Made by a program: the position numbers and the translations under genes. The notes below the pieces were generated by a model. The model was given only the letters and a program-made list of their open reading frames with translations. It was not told where the DNA came from and did not search any database. A stretch of DNA of 34,694 nucleotides from RPQK01 sp041946865 (GTDB lineage Bacteria > Acidobacteriota > UBA6911 > RPQK01): positions 1 to 34,694 of the forward strand of contig JBHGBF010000026.1 of the NCBI GenBank assembly GCA_041946865.1, written 5' to 3'. The first letter of the stretch is position 1, and every line of letters starts with the position of its first letter. Of this stretch, positions 1 to 7,990 are shown one piece after another.

Positions 1-57
1 GCACCGGCCTCTCTCCTCGTTGCTGCCACACTCCCAACAAAAAACTGAGGGGTTACA

Positions 58-915
58 TCAGGAATTTGGTGCGCGGCTGAGCAGTCCGGCGAAATGCGCC
101 GTGCCGGCGATCAGGGCGACGGGCAGGAAGACCATCAGGTGCAGGACGAGGCCGAAGACCAGAGCCGGTGATTTCTCAACTCCAAAGAGTCCCAGGCCGA
201 GAACGGCGAGGTACTGGAAAACTCCGAGCTTTGCCGGAGTCGAGGGGACGGCGACGCCCGCCTGCAGAACGACCAGAAGCACAACAGCCGCCAGCCAGCC
301 GGCCTCGATCCCGAGCGACTGGAGGATCAACCAGTTGACCACCGCGCCGCCGAACCAGAGAACCACCGTCAGGAGAACGATCAGCGGCAGCTTCTTGCCC
401 GTCCGGGCGGCGTAACGGCGCGTCCGGGCGGAGATCGCCAGTCCCACAGCCAGCACCACCCCGACCGCAGCCAGCACGAGCACGGAATAGCGCGGCTTCT
501 GAAGCCAGTCGGGCACGGCCCAATAGAAGGGGAGCGCGGCGCAGATGCCGGCAAAGACCAGGGCGTCGAGGAACTTCTCGAGCCCGATCGTCCCGGCGGC
601 ATGGAGCCTGCGGCCGGACACCATCACCACCCGCGCCACGTCTCCCGTTCGAAACGGGATGGCGAAGTTCAGCGTCTGCCCGGTGACGATCGCCCGCACC
701 ATCTGCCAGAAGGGAGGTCTCTCGGGGAACAATGCCCCCCACCTCCACGCCCGCAAAAGCGGCGAGGCGAGCACCACGCCAAGCGCCCCACCCAAAAACG
801 TCCAGCGGGCCGCCGACAGGGTCCGCCACACCTGCGTCCCATCCACGCCTCTGAGCGCGAGGTAAAGCAGAACACCCGCGGCCAAAATGGCCGCGGTCCA
901 CTTGAGCCACCTCAT
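58..915 (-). CDS. YbhN/AglD-type integral membrane protein (lysylphosphatidylglycerol synthase-like TM family)
   Basis: Polytopic inner-membrane protein of the UPF0104/YbhN type. Members resemble the flippase half of MprF and often accompany lipid or polysaccharide genes. The translation is almost entirely hydrophobic, with about seven to eight membrane segments. The family-typical loop with polar residues (FRTGDVARVVMV) comes in the first third, and a Pro/Ser-rich motif (AVPSTPAKLGVFQY) near the end is characteristic of the family. I start it at the ATG giving MRWLKW; another ATG 16 codons upstream (963) is possible, and neither has a clear Shine-Dalgarno. It is the last minus-strand gene here, downstream of a nucleotidyltransferase fragment and a repeat, so it may be outside the polysaccharide operon. 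The exact substrate cannot be inferred. Confidence 0.8.
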   Translation of the reverse strand: MRWLKWTAAILAAGVLLYLALRGVDGTQVWRTLSAARWTFLGGALGVVLASPLLRAWRWGALFPERPPFWQMVRAIVTGQTLNFAIPFRTGDVARVVMVSGRRLHAAGTIGLEKFLDALVFAGICAALPFYWAVPDWLQKPRYSVLVLAAVGVVLAVGLAISARTRRYAARTGKKLPLIVLLTVVLWFGGAVVNWLILQSLGIEAGWLAAVVLLVVLQAGVAVPSTPAKLGVFQYLAVLGLGLFGVEKSPALVFGLVLHLMVFLPVALIAGTAHFAGLLSRAPNS

Positions 916-988
916 ATGGGGGTGCTGGTGCAAGGCGAACAATGAAATTATGGTTTCACGCATAATTTGCTACAACATCTGAGCCTCG

Positions 989-1159
989 TTAAGCGGCCGC
1001 CTCATAAACGATGATCCCCTCTTCGAGAGCGCTTGTGACAAAAGGCCGCTGTTCTCTTCGCATCTGATCGAATTCTTCCGGGGTATAAATCAGCATTTCA
1101 ACGGCGGTTGGAATAGCGCGAAGCAGGTCCAGGAAATCCTTGCAGCGTTCCGGAAAAGG
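989..1159 (-). pseudogene. C-terminal fragment of a nucleotidyltransferase-domain protein
   Basis: The minus strand reads 56 codons to a TAA with no start codon. The peptide contains DLLRAIPTAVEMLIYTP, then EEFDQMRRE and ends EEGIIVYEAAA. This matches the C-terminal tail of small MNT/KNTase-type nucleotidyltransferase proteins, where a hydrophobic strand is followed by a YTPEEF motif and a terminal VLYE motif. The catalytic GSxxxGxxxxxSDxD half is absent. Upstream in the same frame is a stop at 1160-1162, and about 15 bases further lies the dispersed repeat at 1177-1209. It therefore looks like a gene truncated at its 5' end next to the repeat. Family assignment rests on the tail motif only. 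Confidence 0.5.
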
Positions 1160-1176
1160 TCACTTTCGCGCCGAAC

Positions 1177-1209
1177 GATCAGCGCAGATTAGCGGAGATT
1201 AGCGTTCCG
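1177..1209 (-). repeat. Dispersed 10-bp-period repeat, copy 1
   Basis: Read on the minus strand it starts GGAACGCTAATCTCCGCTAA and continues to a terminal GATC. It is built from roughly three units of GCTAATCTGC. The TAA inside it is the stop codon of the O-antigen ligase gene, whose last residues (PER) are encoded by the repeat edge. Similar copies occur at 2701, 30453, 31361, 32751, 33741 and 34565. Confidence 0.85.
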
Positions 1210-2596
1210 GACTCGCCGCCGTGACCTGCCACCCCAGGTACACCCCGCCCAGGATCGCAATCCCGAGCGCCACGTACGGATGATCCCCGACAAACGAGAT
1301 CGACACCAGCGACAGCAGCACCCAGAGCAGCAGGATCTCCCACCACCTGGCCTGCCGCCTGAAGTCCGGATTCTCGATCCTGAACAGGCTGACCGCAATC
1401 CCGATCGCGAACCACCAGAAAACCCCGACCTTCGCGCCAAGCGGGATGGCGTCGGTGATCTGGAAGACGAAGTAGGCAATGAGCCCGCCAAACAGGCCGA
1501 GCGCGAGCGCGCGATGAAACTGATCGCCCGATCGCCTCCAGACCTTGACCAGCATCGCGAGCACCGCCGTCCAGATCGCCAGGTACGCGACCATACCCGG
1601 AATTCCGAGATCAAGGGCCGCCTGGAGGACGTGGTTGTGGGCGCTGGCGATATCCTGATCGGGCGGGATCGTGAACAGCGGATAAAGGATGTGGACCACC
1701 TTTCGAAAAGCGTTCATGCCCATCCCGGTAAAGGGGAAGTCCTGGATCCCGTAAATCGCCCGCGACCAGATCTCGACTCTGCCGGCCAGGCTGATGTCGC
1801 CGCCACTGGTCAGATCACTTGTCGCCGCAAATTTCTCCCAGGGCTTGAGCCAGTACAGGGCCGCGCCACCTGCAAGCGTTCCGGCGGCCGCTACCCACCG
1901 CGCCCACCTCCACCAGGCCGCCAGAGCGAGAACCGCCATTCCCACGGCGGTCCCCAGCCAGGCGCCGCGCGACTGACTTATCAGAAGCACGGCGGCAAAA
2001 CCGGCCGAGGCCAGAGCCGCCGGGATCCTGAGCCGCCACTTGACCCGGTTTCGCGGTTTGAACGTGTACACCAGCACCGCCACGGCCACGGGAAGGACCA
2101 AGGCCAGCGTACCCCCGACAGCATTCGGGTTGAAGCCTTCTTCGGCGCCCGGGATTCCCTTTAGTTTGGCAGGAAACAAGGCGACCAGCCGGCCGATTAC
2201 GGCGAATTTGGCGCTCCAGGCGGTTCCGACGAGCGCGATCCCAACCAGCGCACATCCCGCCCCGAAAAGCCCGGCCGCAGCAAGCCGAAGCCGCCGCTGC
2301 CGTGTCACAAACCTCCCGATTCCCCACAAGATGAGCAATCCGAGGAGCGTGCCTGCGACTTTGCCGAGGGAGAAGCGAATGTCGAAAGTCGCCCAGAGGC
2401 TGACTCCCACCATCGCCACAAGCCCGAGGAAAAGCAGATTCAGCGGGTTCTTGCGGTCGAGCCACGCGACGACAGGGACCAGCCCGGCAATCCACATCCA
2501 TTCGAGTTTCGGAAAGAGAAGGAGGGGGGCGAGGACGGCGGGGATAATTACGGCCAGGCAGTCGGCCAGATGAGTCAGCTTTCGCCCTTCGCGCAT
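1199..2596 (-). CDS. O-antigen ligase family protein (WaaL/Wzy-like)
   Basis: Polytopic membrane protein of 465 residues in the PF04932-type O-antigen ligase/polymerase superfamily. About eleven to twelve hydrophobic segments surround a large periplasmic loop around residues 240-320. Just before the loop is an RGAWLG motif (about residues 200-205), typical of these enzymes. After the loop comes the conserved AHNHVLQAALDLGIPGMVAYL, the usual H-N-x-x-L-x-x-x-x-x-x-G-x-x-G signature. It probably transfers polymerised glycan from undecaprenyl pyrophosphate to lipid A core or another acceptor. The ATG at 2596 lacks a visible Shine-Dalgarno; a TAGAAT box lies 12 bases upstream. Its last codons and stop fall inside repeat copy 1, while copy 2 lies just upstream of the gene, so the gene is bracketed by repeats. 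A separate Wzy is present at 20.5 kb, which favours the ligase role here. Confidence 0.9.
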   Translation of the reverse strand: MREGRKLTHLADCLAVIIPAVLAPLLLFPKLEWMWIAGLVPVVAWLDRKNPLNLLFLGLVAMVGVSLWATFDIRFSLGKVAGTLLGLLILWGIGRFVTRQRRLRLAAAGLFGAGCALVGIALVGTAWSAKFAVIGRLVALFPAKLKGIPGAEEGFNPNAVGGTLALVLPVAVAVLVYTFKPRNRVKWRLRIPAALASAGFAAVLLISQSRGAWLGTAVGMAVLALAAWWRWARWVAAAGTLAGGAALYWLKPWEKFAATSDLTSGGDISLAGRVEIWSRAIYGIQDFPFTGMGMNAFRKVVHILYPLFTIPPDQDIASAHNHVLQAALDLGIPGMVAYLAIWTAVLAMLVKVWRRSGDQFHRALALGLFGGLIAYFVFQITDAIPLGAKVGVFWWFAIGIAVSLFRIENPDFRRQARWWEILLLWVLLSLVSISFVGDHPYVALGIAILGGVYLGWQVTAASPER

Positions 2597-2700
2597 GAAT
2601 CAGGGCCTATTCTAACGCTTGGGGCGGGTAATCCGGAGGGATCTTTCCTGCGTCTTTCCTCCGATCCGACGTTGAAGGTTCAAGTGACAACAGTGTTGAA

Positions 2701-2733
2701 GATCAGCGCAGATCAGCGGAGATTAGCGTTCCC
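2701..2733 (-). repeat. Dispersed 10-bp-period repeat, copy 2
   Basis: On the minus strand it reads GGGAACGCTAATCTCCGCTG and ends in GATC, the same orientation as copy 1. It begins about a dozen bases downstream of the stop codon of the membrane dehydratase gene and sits about 100 bases upstream of the O-antigen ligase start. With copy 1 it brackets the ligase gene in direct orientation. Confidence 0.85.
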
Positions 2734-2745
2734 GTCTTCTTGCGC

Positions 2746-5073
2746 TTACCGCGCCGCGGCCGGCACGCTCGCCGGCATCTGCTGGACTTTGGGCTGGTAT
2801 CCGATGTTCATGCCTCGGAGAATCCGCCGGATGCCTTCAACATCCTCATCGACTGCCGCTTTCTGAAGCCGTTCGAGCGACTCGTCGAGCTGCTCGAAGT
2901 TTCTCGGCACGGCAGAGGCAATGAAGATCTTCGGATATTTCGTGTCGCGGGCGCCGTTTTCCTCGCTGACAAGCAGTTCTTCGAAGAGTTTCTCGCCGGG
3001 CCTCAAGCCTGTGAACTCGATCTCGATGTCCTGCCCGAGCACCAGGCCCGACTGCTCGATCAGCTCGTGGGCCAGATCTACGATTTTGACGGGGTCTCCC
3101 ATGTCGAGGACAAAGATTTCGCCGTTCTTGCCGAGCGAGCCGGCCTGGATCACCAGCTGAACCGCCTCGGGGATCGTCATGAAGTAACGCCGGATCTCCG
3201 GATGGGTGATTTGCAGATTCTTCCCCTCGGCGATTCTCTTCTGGAAAATCGGGACGACGCTGGCGCGGCTGCCGAGCACGTTGCCGAAGCGGACCCCGCA
3301 GAACCGCACGCCGTTTTCCTGCGCCGCCTTTTGCACCAGGATCTCCGCGACTCGCTTCGAGGCCCCCATGATGTTCGTCGGGTTGACCGCCTTGTCCGTC
3401 GAGATCAAAACAAACGATTCGACCCCGCACAGCTGGGAGAGCTGTACCAGATTGCGCGTTCCGAAAACGTTGTTGAGGATGGCCTCAGCCGGGTAGATTT
3501 CCATCATCGGCACGTGTTTATACGCAGCCGCATGGAAAATCACCTCCGGTTTATGTTTGGAAAACACGCGGCCCATTCGTCCCAAGTTGCGAATATCGGC
3601 GACAACCTCGGTGACCGGCCCTTTATAGTCGTCACGCAGCTCGAGGGCGATCTCGAAGAGGCTGCTTTCATCCTTGTCGAGCAGGATCAGTTCTGAAGGG
3701 CGAAAAGAACGCAGCTGCCGGGCCAGCTCCGAGCCGATGGATCCGCCGGCTCCGGTCACCAGGACGCGCCGATCCCGGTAACAGCTCGTCAAGGCCTCGT
3801 CCTTGGTATTGCATTCGACCGCGGCCCGCCCCAGCAGGTCTTCCATGCGGATTCGCCGCAGTTGTCCGAGTTTGACCTTGCCGAGCACGATTTCGGAGAG
3901 GCTGGGAACGGTCGACGTCATGACCTGAAGCTTCTGGCATTCACAAACGACCCGGCGCAGAGTCGAAGTCGGCGCTGTCGGCATAGACAGGACAACTTCA
4001 TCAATCCGGCGGCTGCGCACAACCTCTTCGACATCGTGCGTCGTGCCCAGGACGCGCACCCCGCCAATGGTGCGCCCTCTCTTCTGGGGATCGTCATCGA
4101 GAAAACCGACCGGTTTCAAATCCCGCCGATGCCTGAATTCACTCACCAACATGAGACCCGCGTGGCCGGCGCCGACCAGGAGGATCCGCTTCTGCCCACG
4201 CCGTTCAGGAGTGTCGCGGCTGAGAAGCTTGTGGTTGTACTGGACGCGCCTGAGAGTCCGAAGGCTGAGGAAACCCACGAAGGCCAGTAACGGCTGGCCG
4301 AGCAAGACGCCGAAGGGGACGCGGACCGAGGGATCGTCTTCGAGCAGCAGGATGCGGACCAGGACGGCCACCAGGGCCGCCGAGGACACCGACATGGCCA
4401 AAAGCACCGCCTCCCGGAACCCTGTAAACCGCCAGATACACGAATAGACCCCCCAGACAAGGTTCATTCCCACGTAGAGAATGACCATGTAGGGCAGAAG
4501 CACCTTGAACTGATGCTTGTAGATCTCGGGCGGCGGGATTCCGTCAAACCGGAGCAGCAGGGCGAGCCAGTAGGCCAGGATCACCACAACAGCATCGATC
4601 AGCAAGTGGTAAGCCCGGTGGTAAAAGATTTTCTGGCGTGTTTCCTCGGTGAGGCGCCGGGTGATCGTAATGGCGGCAAAGGCCAGGAGTGACAGGACCC
4701 AGGCGAGCACCCAGGTCTCCTGGGGGAAGGTCCTGCGGGAACCGATAGGTACACTAAGGAGGATCATCGCGCCGAAGAAACTACAGAGAGCAACGGCATC
4801 GATGACCGCGCAGTCGGCCTTTAAGCGGTGTCCCCAATGCAGGCGGGCCCAGTAAACGGCCGCGCCGATCACGAGAATCGGGAGCAGCGAGTTCAAGTAG
4901 GCGCGGATCGACAGATCGACGAACACCCAGTGACTGGCTTCACTTTGAATCCGGCCAAGGAAAGAGAAAACCAGGAACCGGGCAGTAAACGCTGCAATCA
5001 GCGACAAATTAACGAGGAGAACAGCGGCCAGAAACCGCTTCGACTTAAATCTTCTCGTAATCCCCTCCCCCAT
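2746..5073 (-). CDS. Membrane-bound UDP-GlcNAc 4,6-dehydratase, WbpM/PglF/CapD family
   Basis: Large nucleotide-sugar dehydratase that converts UDP-GlcNAc to the 4-keto-6-deoxy sugar, first step to diNAcBac, QuiNAc or related sugars. Residues 296-410 form a first Rossmann-like domain (VGAGHAG at 300-306). Residues 436-720 form the short-chain dehydrogenase domain, with GAGGSIGSELA at 441-451 and STDKAVNPTNIMGASK at 558-573. Here Met569 and Lys573 occupy the Ser-Met-Lys triad positions characteristic of this subfamily, where most SDR enzymes have Tyr. Family members are usually about 600-670 residues with four membrane segments. This one has 775, because about 150 residues with some four extra membrane segments precede the usual start-like YHLLIDAVVVILAYW block at 155. 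A neighbouring aminotransferase is its likely partner. The start has no obvious Shine-Dalgarno. Confidence 0.93.
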   Translation of the reverse strand: MGEGITRRFKSKRFLAAVLLVNLSLIAAFTARFLVFSFLGRIQSEASHWVFVDLSIRAYLNSLLPILVIGAAVYWARLHWGHRLKADCAVIDAVALCSFFGAMILLSVPIGSRRTFPQETWVLAWVLSLLAFAAITITRRLTEETRQKIFYHRAYHLLIDAVVVILAYWLALLLRFDGIPPPEIYKHQFKVLLPYMVILYVGMNLVWGVYSCIWRFTGFREAVLLAMSVSSAALVAVLVRILLLEDDPSVRVPFGVLLGQPLLAFVGFLSLRTLRRVQYNHKLLSRDTPERRGQKRILLVGAGHAGLMLVSEFRHRRDLKPVGFLDDDPQKRGRTIGGVRVLGTTHDVEEVVRSRRIDEVVLSMPTAPTSTLRRVVCECQKLQVMTSTVPSLSEIVLGKVKLGQLRRIRMEDLLGRAAVECNTKDEALTSCYRDRRVLVTGAGGSIGSELARQLRSFRPSELILLDKDESSLFEIALELRDDYKGPVTEVVADIRNLGRMGRVFSKHKPEVIFHAAAYKHVPMMEIYPAEAILNNVFGTRNLVQLSQLCGVESFVLISTDKAVNPTNIMGASKRVAEILVQKAAQENGVRFCGVRFGNVLGSRASVVPIFQKRIAEGKNLQITHPEIRRYFMTIPEAVQLVIQAGSLGKNGEIFVLDMGDPVKIVDLAHELIEQSGLVLGQDIEIEFTGLRPGEKLFEELLVSEENGARDTKYPKIFIASAVPRNFEQLDESLERLQKAAVDEDVEGIRRILRGMNIGYQPKVQQMPASVPAAAR

Positions 5074-5107
5074 CGAGGTGATTTAGGATAGTGAGTGTGC
5101 GAAACGG

Positions 5108-5135
5108 ATGATACTGCATTCCTGGGCTGTCACAA
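5108..5135 (-). promoter_or_regulatory. Possible promoter before the membrane dehydratase gene
   Basis: In the 112-base gap between the DegT aminotransferase and the dehydratase the minus strand shows TTGTGA at 5135-5130, a 16-base spacer and TATCAT at 5113-5108, about 34 bases before the ATG. It resembles a weak sigma-70 promoter and would give the dehydratase and ligase genes their own transcript. It is a match by eye only. Confidence 0.25.
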
Positions 5136-5185
5136 AGAGATTTCCGTTTGCCCCGTTCGACCGGCAGAATCCTGATTCCTTGTCT

Positions 5186-6313
5186 TTAAAACAATGATCT
5201 GATCCGATTGACAACCCGCTCGACGTCCTTGTCGCTCATAGCAGTCCCGGAAGGGAGGCACAGCCCCTTCTCAAACAGCTCTTTCGCAACATCCCCACCC
5301 ACTACCTCGCAATCCTTGAAGACCGGCTGCAAATGCATCGGCTTCCACACTGGTCTGGATTCGATATTGTCCGCCTCGAGCGCAAGTCGGATGTCTTCTC
5401 GGGTAACGCTGGCCTCCTTAGGGTCCACCGTGATGACGGTCAGCCAGCGCGTGCAGCATCCCCATGGCGCCTCCGGCATAAAACCTACGCCTGGCAGATC
5501 GCCCAAAGCCTGCCTGTAAATGTCGAAGATTTCCCGCTTACGCCGAATGCGCTCTTGCAGGATCCCGAGCTGACCTCGGCCAATTGCCGCTAACACATTA
5601 CTCATTCTGTAGTTGTAGCCGATCTCCGAGTGCTCGTAGTGTGGCGCCGGATCGCGAGCCTGGGTAGACAGCTTACGTGCGTGGTCGATTAGACCCTTGT
5701 CTGCTGACACCAGCATCCCACCACCCGACGTGGTGATGATCTTGTTCCCGTTGAAGGAGAAGATTCCCACTATCCCAAACGTCCCGGGTGCTCGCCCTTG
5801 GTATGTCGCCCCCAGGGCCTCGGCTGCGTCTTCGATTACGGGCACGTTGTAGCGTTGACAGACCGCTATTATTGTTCCGATGTCGGCGCTTTGCCCGTAG
5901 AGATGAACGGGGACCACTGCTTTCGGTAACCTGCCACACCGCGCTCGCGCCAAGAGTGTCTGCTCAAGGAGCGCGGGATCCATGTTCCAAGACACTCGTT
6001 CGCTGTCAATAAAGGTGGGACGGCCGCCCAAGTAGACGATTGGATTGGCGGTGGCAGAAAAAGTCAGGGAAGATACAAGGACTTCATCACCCGGCTTCAC
6101 GCCGGCGATGATGAGTGCCAGATGAATGGCGGCAGTACCCGAACTGAGAGCAAGCGCACTAGGAGTACCAATTAATGCGGCAAACTCCGATTCGAACCGG
6201 TCTACTTGCGGCCCCAAGGGCGCAATCCAGTTTGACTCGAACGTTTCCTCGACATATCGTCGCTCCATACCCGACATATGGGGCGGAGAGAGATATATTC
6301 GGTTATTTCGCAT
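5186..6313 (-). CDS. DegT/DnrJ/EryC1/StrS aminotransferase (PglE-like)
   Basis: PLP-dependent sugar aminotransferase that installs an amino group on a nucleotide-linked keto sugar. Numbered from a possible upstream start at 6364, the phosphate-binding SSGTAAIHLAL is at 74-84, EDAAEALGA (Asp179 contacting the PLP nitrogen) at 178-186, and FNGNKIITTSGGGM at 204-217 with Lys208 as the PLP lysine. I prefer the internal ATG at 6313 (MRNNRIYLSPPHMSG), because GAGG lies about six bases upstream and the N-terminal motif then begins where family members do. It lies next to the 4,6-dehydratase gene, as pglE does to pglF, so the likely product is a UDP-4-amino-4,6-dideoxy-GlcNAc. The regiochemistry is inferred from context only. 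Confidence 0.92.
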   Translation of the reverse strand: MRNNRIYLSPPHMSGMERRYVEETFESNWIAPLGPQVDRFESEFAALIGTPSALALSSGTAAIHLALIIAGVKPGDEVLVSSLTFSATANPIVYLGGRPTFIDSERVSWNMDPALLEQTLLARARCGRLPKAVVPVHLYGQSADIGTIIAVCQRYNVPVIEDAAEALGATYQGRAPGTFGIVGIFSFNGNKIITTSGGGMLVSADKGLIDHARKLSTQARDPAPHYEHSEIGYNYRMSNVLAAIGRGQLGILQERIRRKREIFDIYRQALGDLPGVGFMPEAPWGCCTRWLTVITVDPKEASVTREDIRLALEADNIESRPVWKPMHLQPVFKDCEVVGGDVAKELFEKGLCLPSGTAMSDKDVERVVNRIRSLF

Positions 6314-6326
6314 GGAACCTCGACGA

Positions 6327-7004
6327 TCACCTTTCGAGTAATTCAGGCAGTTCGGCAAGATCATTTATACTCCGGTCCGGGCTGTGAGCCAAACTAGGAG
6401 CCTCCAAATGGGTGTACTCCCCGCCACTGCGTCGAATTCTGACAGTTTGCATGCCTACCTCTTTGGCTCCCAAAAAATCTTTCAGCGGATTGTCGGCGAC
6501 GTAAATGGCCTTGTCAGCTTCTCGGACATCGAGCTGCCTGAGCATCAACTCAAACGGTTTGCAGCTTGGCTTCCAGTACTCACGACCCAGTTGATCGGTA
6601 AACATCACCGCATCGAAGCAAGTTGCCAACCCGAGGACCGCGATTTTTTTCCGCTGCACCGAAAGGTAGCCATCGCTCAACAGACCCAAGGAGAACCGTT
6701 GGCGGAGTTCCCGCAGAAGTACAGGCACCTCTGGGAAGAGTCTGATTCGGGGCTCATGTTCCCGGTACAGTTCTACTAAGGTGGGTACTAAACCCTTATC
6801 CTTCCCTTGCAGAGATAGCCAGCAGTCGAAAGTATCCCCTCGGATGCCTGCTTCGTACAATTGGCAGAGACTGGAATATCCGATTTCCGCAGGAATCTGC
6901 AGATGGGCCGCACTCCAATCGGCCACGGCTCGAAATCCGCTCAGCACATAATCGCGTTCGGGATATAGCGTATCGTCGAGGTCAAAGACGACGGCCTGCC
7001 ACAC
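6327..7004 (-). CDS. HAD-superfamily hydrolase (subfamily IA)
   Basis: Probable small-molecule phosphatase. All four HAD motifs are visible: the nucleophile motif VVFDLDDTLYPE at the N-terminus, LLSDGY for motif II, a lysine in EYWKPSCKPF for motif III, and IYVADNPLKDF for motif IV. A helical cap domain occupies the space between motifs I and II, as in subfamily IA. The start is either a GTG at 7004 or a TTG two codons upstream (7010), with AGGA nearby. Either way the gene overlaps the end of the ATP-grasp gene by over 20 bases, so the two are translationally coupled. The aminotransferase follows 13 bases downstream. HAD plus ATP-grasp pairs recur in polysaccharide clusters, but the substrate is unknown. 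Confidence 0.88.
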   Translation of the reverse strand: MWQAVVFDLDDTLYPERDYVLSGFRAVADWSAAHLQIPAEIGYSSLCQLYEAGIRGDTFDCWLSLQGKDKGLVPTLVELYREHEPRIRLFPEVPVLLRELRQRFSLGLLSDGYLSVQRKKIAVLGLATCFDAVMFTDQLGREYWKPSCKPFELMLRQLDVREADKAIYVADNPLKDFLGAKEVGMQTVRIRRSGGEYTHLEAPSLAHSPDRSINDLAELPELLER

Positions 7005-7986
7005 TCGCAAGTTGATCCTCGGTCAGGAAGAATGAATCATCAAACCGAGTCAAATAAAGGCCGGTCCGGTAGGTACCTAACGGGGGAATATCTACTGACA
7101 TGCCCTGTGATCTGGCAAGTAGGTAGCATGGTGAATCCACACCGGCGGCGATACTCAGGGGAATCCCGCCTCCCAGCCTCGCGTTGATCTCAGTAAAATA
7201 GGCTACGCCATCCTTCATCATACATTGCACCGTTATCGGCCCGATTGCGGGCAGAGCTTGCGCGATCTTGACACAGGCCGCGGTGATACCCGGGTCGTAG
7301 ATAGTTACGCCCTTCGCGACCTCGCCCCATCGCGCTTCGATTCGTTGCCGAGAGACTACGGCCAGAACCTGCCCGTCCAAATCACATACAACATCGTTGG
7401 TTATCTCAGGGCCTGGCAAGTATTCCTGCACAATCGGGTCCTCGATATAGTTGGCGAAAAACGTTAGTTCGCCTTCATTGTTGACTTTGAATGTATGATG
7501 TCCTGCACTGCCGCGGCGCGGCTTGACGAAGAGAGGGTACGAAACGCCACCAGCCAGACGCGGGCCGGGGAGCCACGAGCGGGGGGTCCGGAGGCCCAAA
7601 GTGTCAAAAAAGCACACGGTCTTCCACTTGTCGGCTGCGGTCTCAGCTGCTTCTTCAGACACTACGGCAAGCCGAGCCCCGGTGCCTTCAATGACTTGAC
7701 GGTTGGCTGCCAAAACGGGAATGTCGGGATCGATGAGCGGAAGAACCAGATCGACACGTTCGCGCCGACAGATGTCCGCCAGTGTAGGCAGGTACTCCGG
7801 AGAGCTTAGCCGGACGACCACATAACGAGCATCAGCCTCTTGTAAGGCGGGTGCCAGCGGGTCGGAGTCCAGGGCAATGATTCGGATCTGCAGATTGAGT
7901 TTTTCTTCGACACGGCGGAACGCCCGCAACAATTCCACGCGACGGCCGACACTAGTAAAAAGGCAGTTTACTTGGCGTTTAGTCAC
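6982..7986 (-). CDS. ATP-grasp domain protein (carboxylate-amine ligase-like)
   Basis: ATP-grasp enzymes activate a carboxylate as an acyl-phosphate and join it to an amine or thiol. An N-terminal pre-ATP-grasp domain is recognisable (CLFTSVGRRVELL, then a sugar-nucleotide-like IIALDSDPLAPAL). The ATP-binding part follows: a lysine in YPLFVKPRRGSAGHHTF, the hinge strand QEYLPGPEI, and the metal-binding motif FTEINARLGGGIPLSIAAG. I chose the GTG at 7986, just after the TylF-type stop at 7991; an in-frame TTG at 8013 would add nine residues. The 3' end overlaps the HAD gene. Lying between a sugar aminotransferase and a methyltransferase, it could acylate an amino sugar with an amino acid or hydroxy acid. 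That role is inference; the fold is clear. Confidence 0.88.
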   Translation of the reverse strand: MTKRQVNCLFTSVGRRVELLRAFRRVEEKLNLQIRIIALDSDPLAPALQEADARYVVVRLSSPEYLPTLADICRRERVDLVLPLIDPDIPVLAANRQVIEGTGARLAVVSEEAAETAADKWKTVCFFDTLGLRTPRSWLPGPRLAGGVSYPLFVKPRRGSAGHHTFKVNNEGELTFFANYIEDPIVQEYLPGPEITNDVVCDLDGQVLAVVSRQRIEARWGEVAKGVTIYDPGITAACVKIAQALPAIGPITVQCMMKDGVAYFTEINARLGGGIPLSIAAGVDSPCYLLARSQGMSVDIPPLGTYRTGLYLTRFDDSFFLTEDQLASVAGRRL

Positions 7987-7990
7987 TCCA

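Noticed and set aside
1280..2164. Long plus-strand frame opposite the O-antigen ligase
   Set aside because: Charged, Asp/Arg/Pro-rich antisense translation typical of shadows of GC-rich membrane protein genes.
2740..3696. 318-codon plus-strand frame opposite the dehydratase
   Set aside because: Antisense shadow of the strongly supported dehydratase gene; no domain motif.
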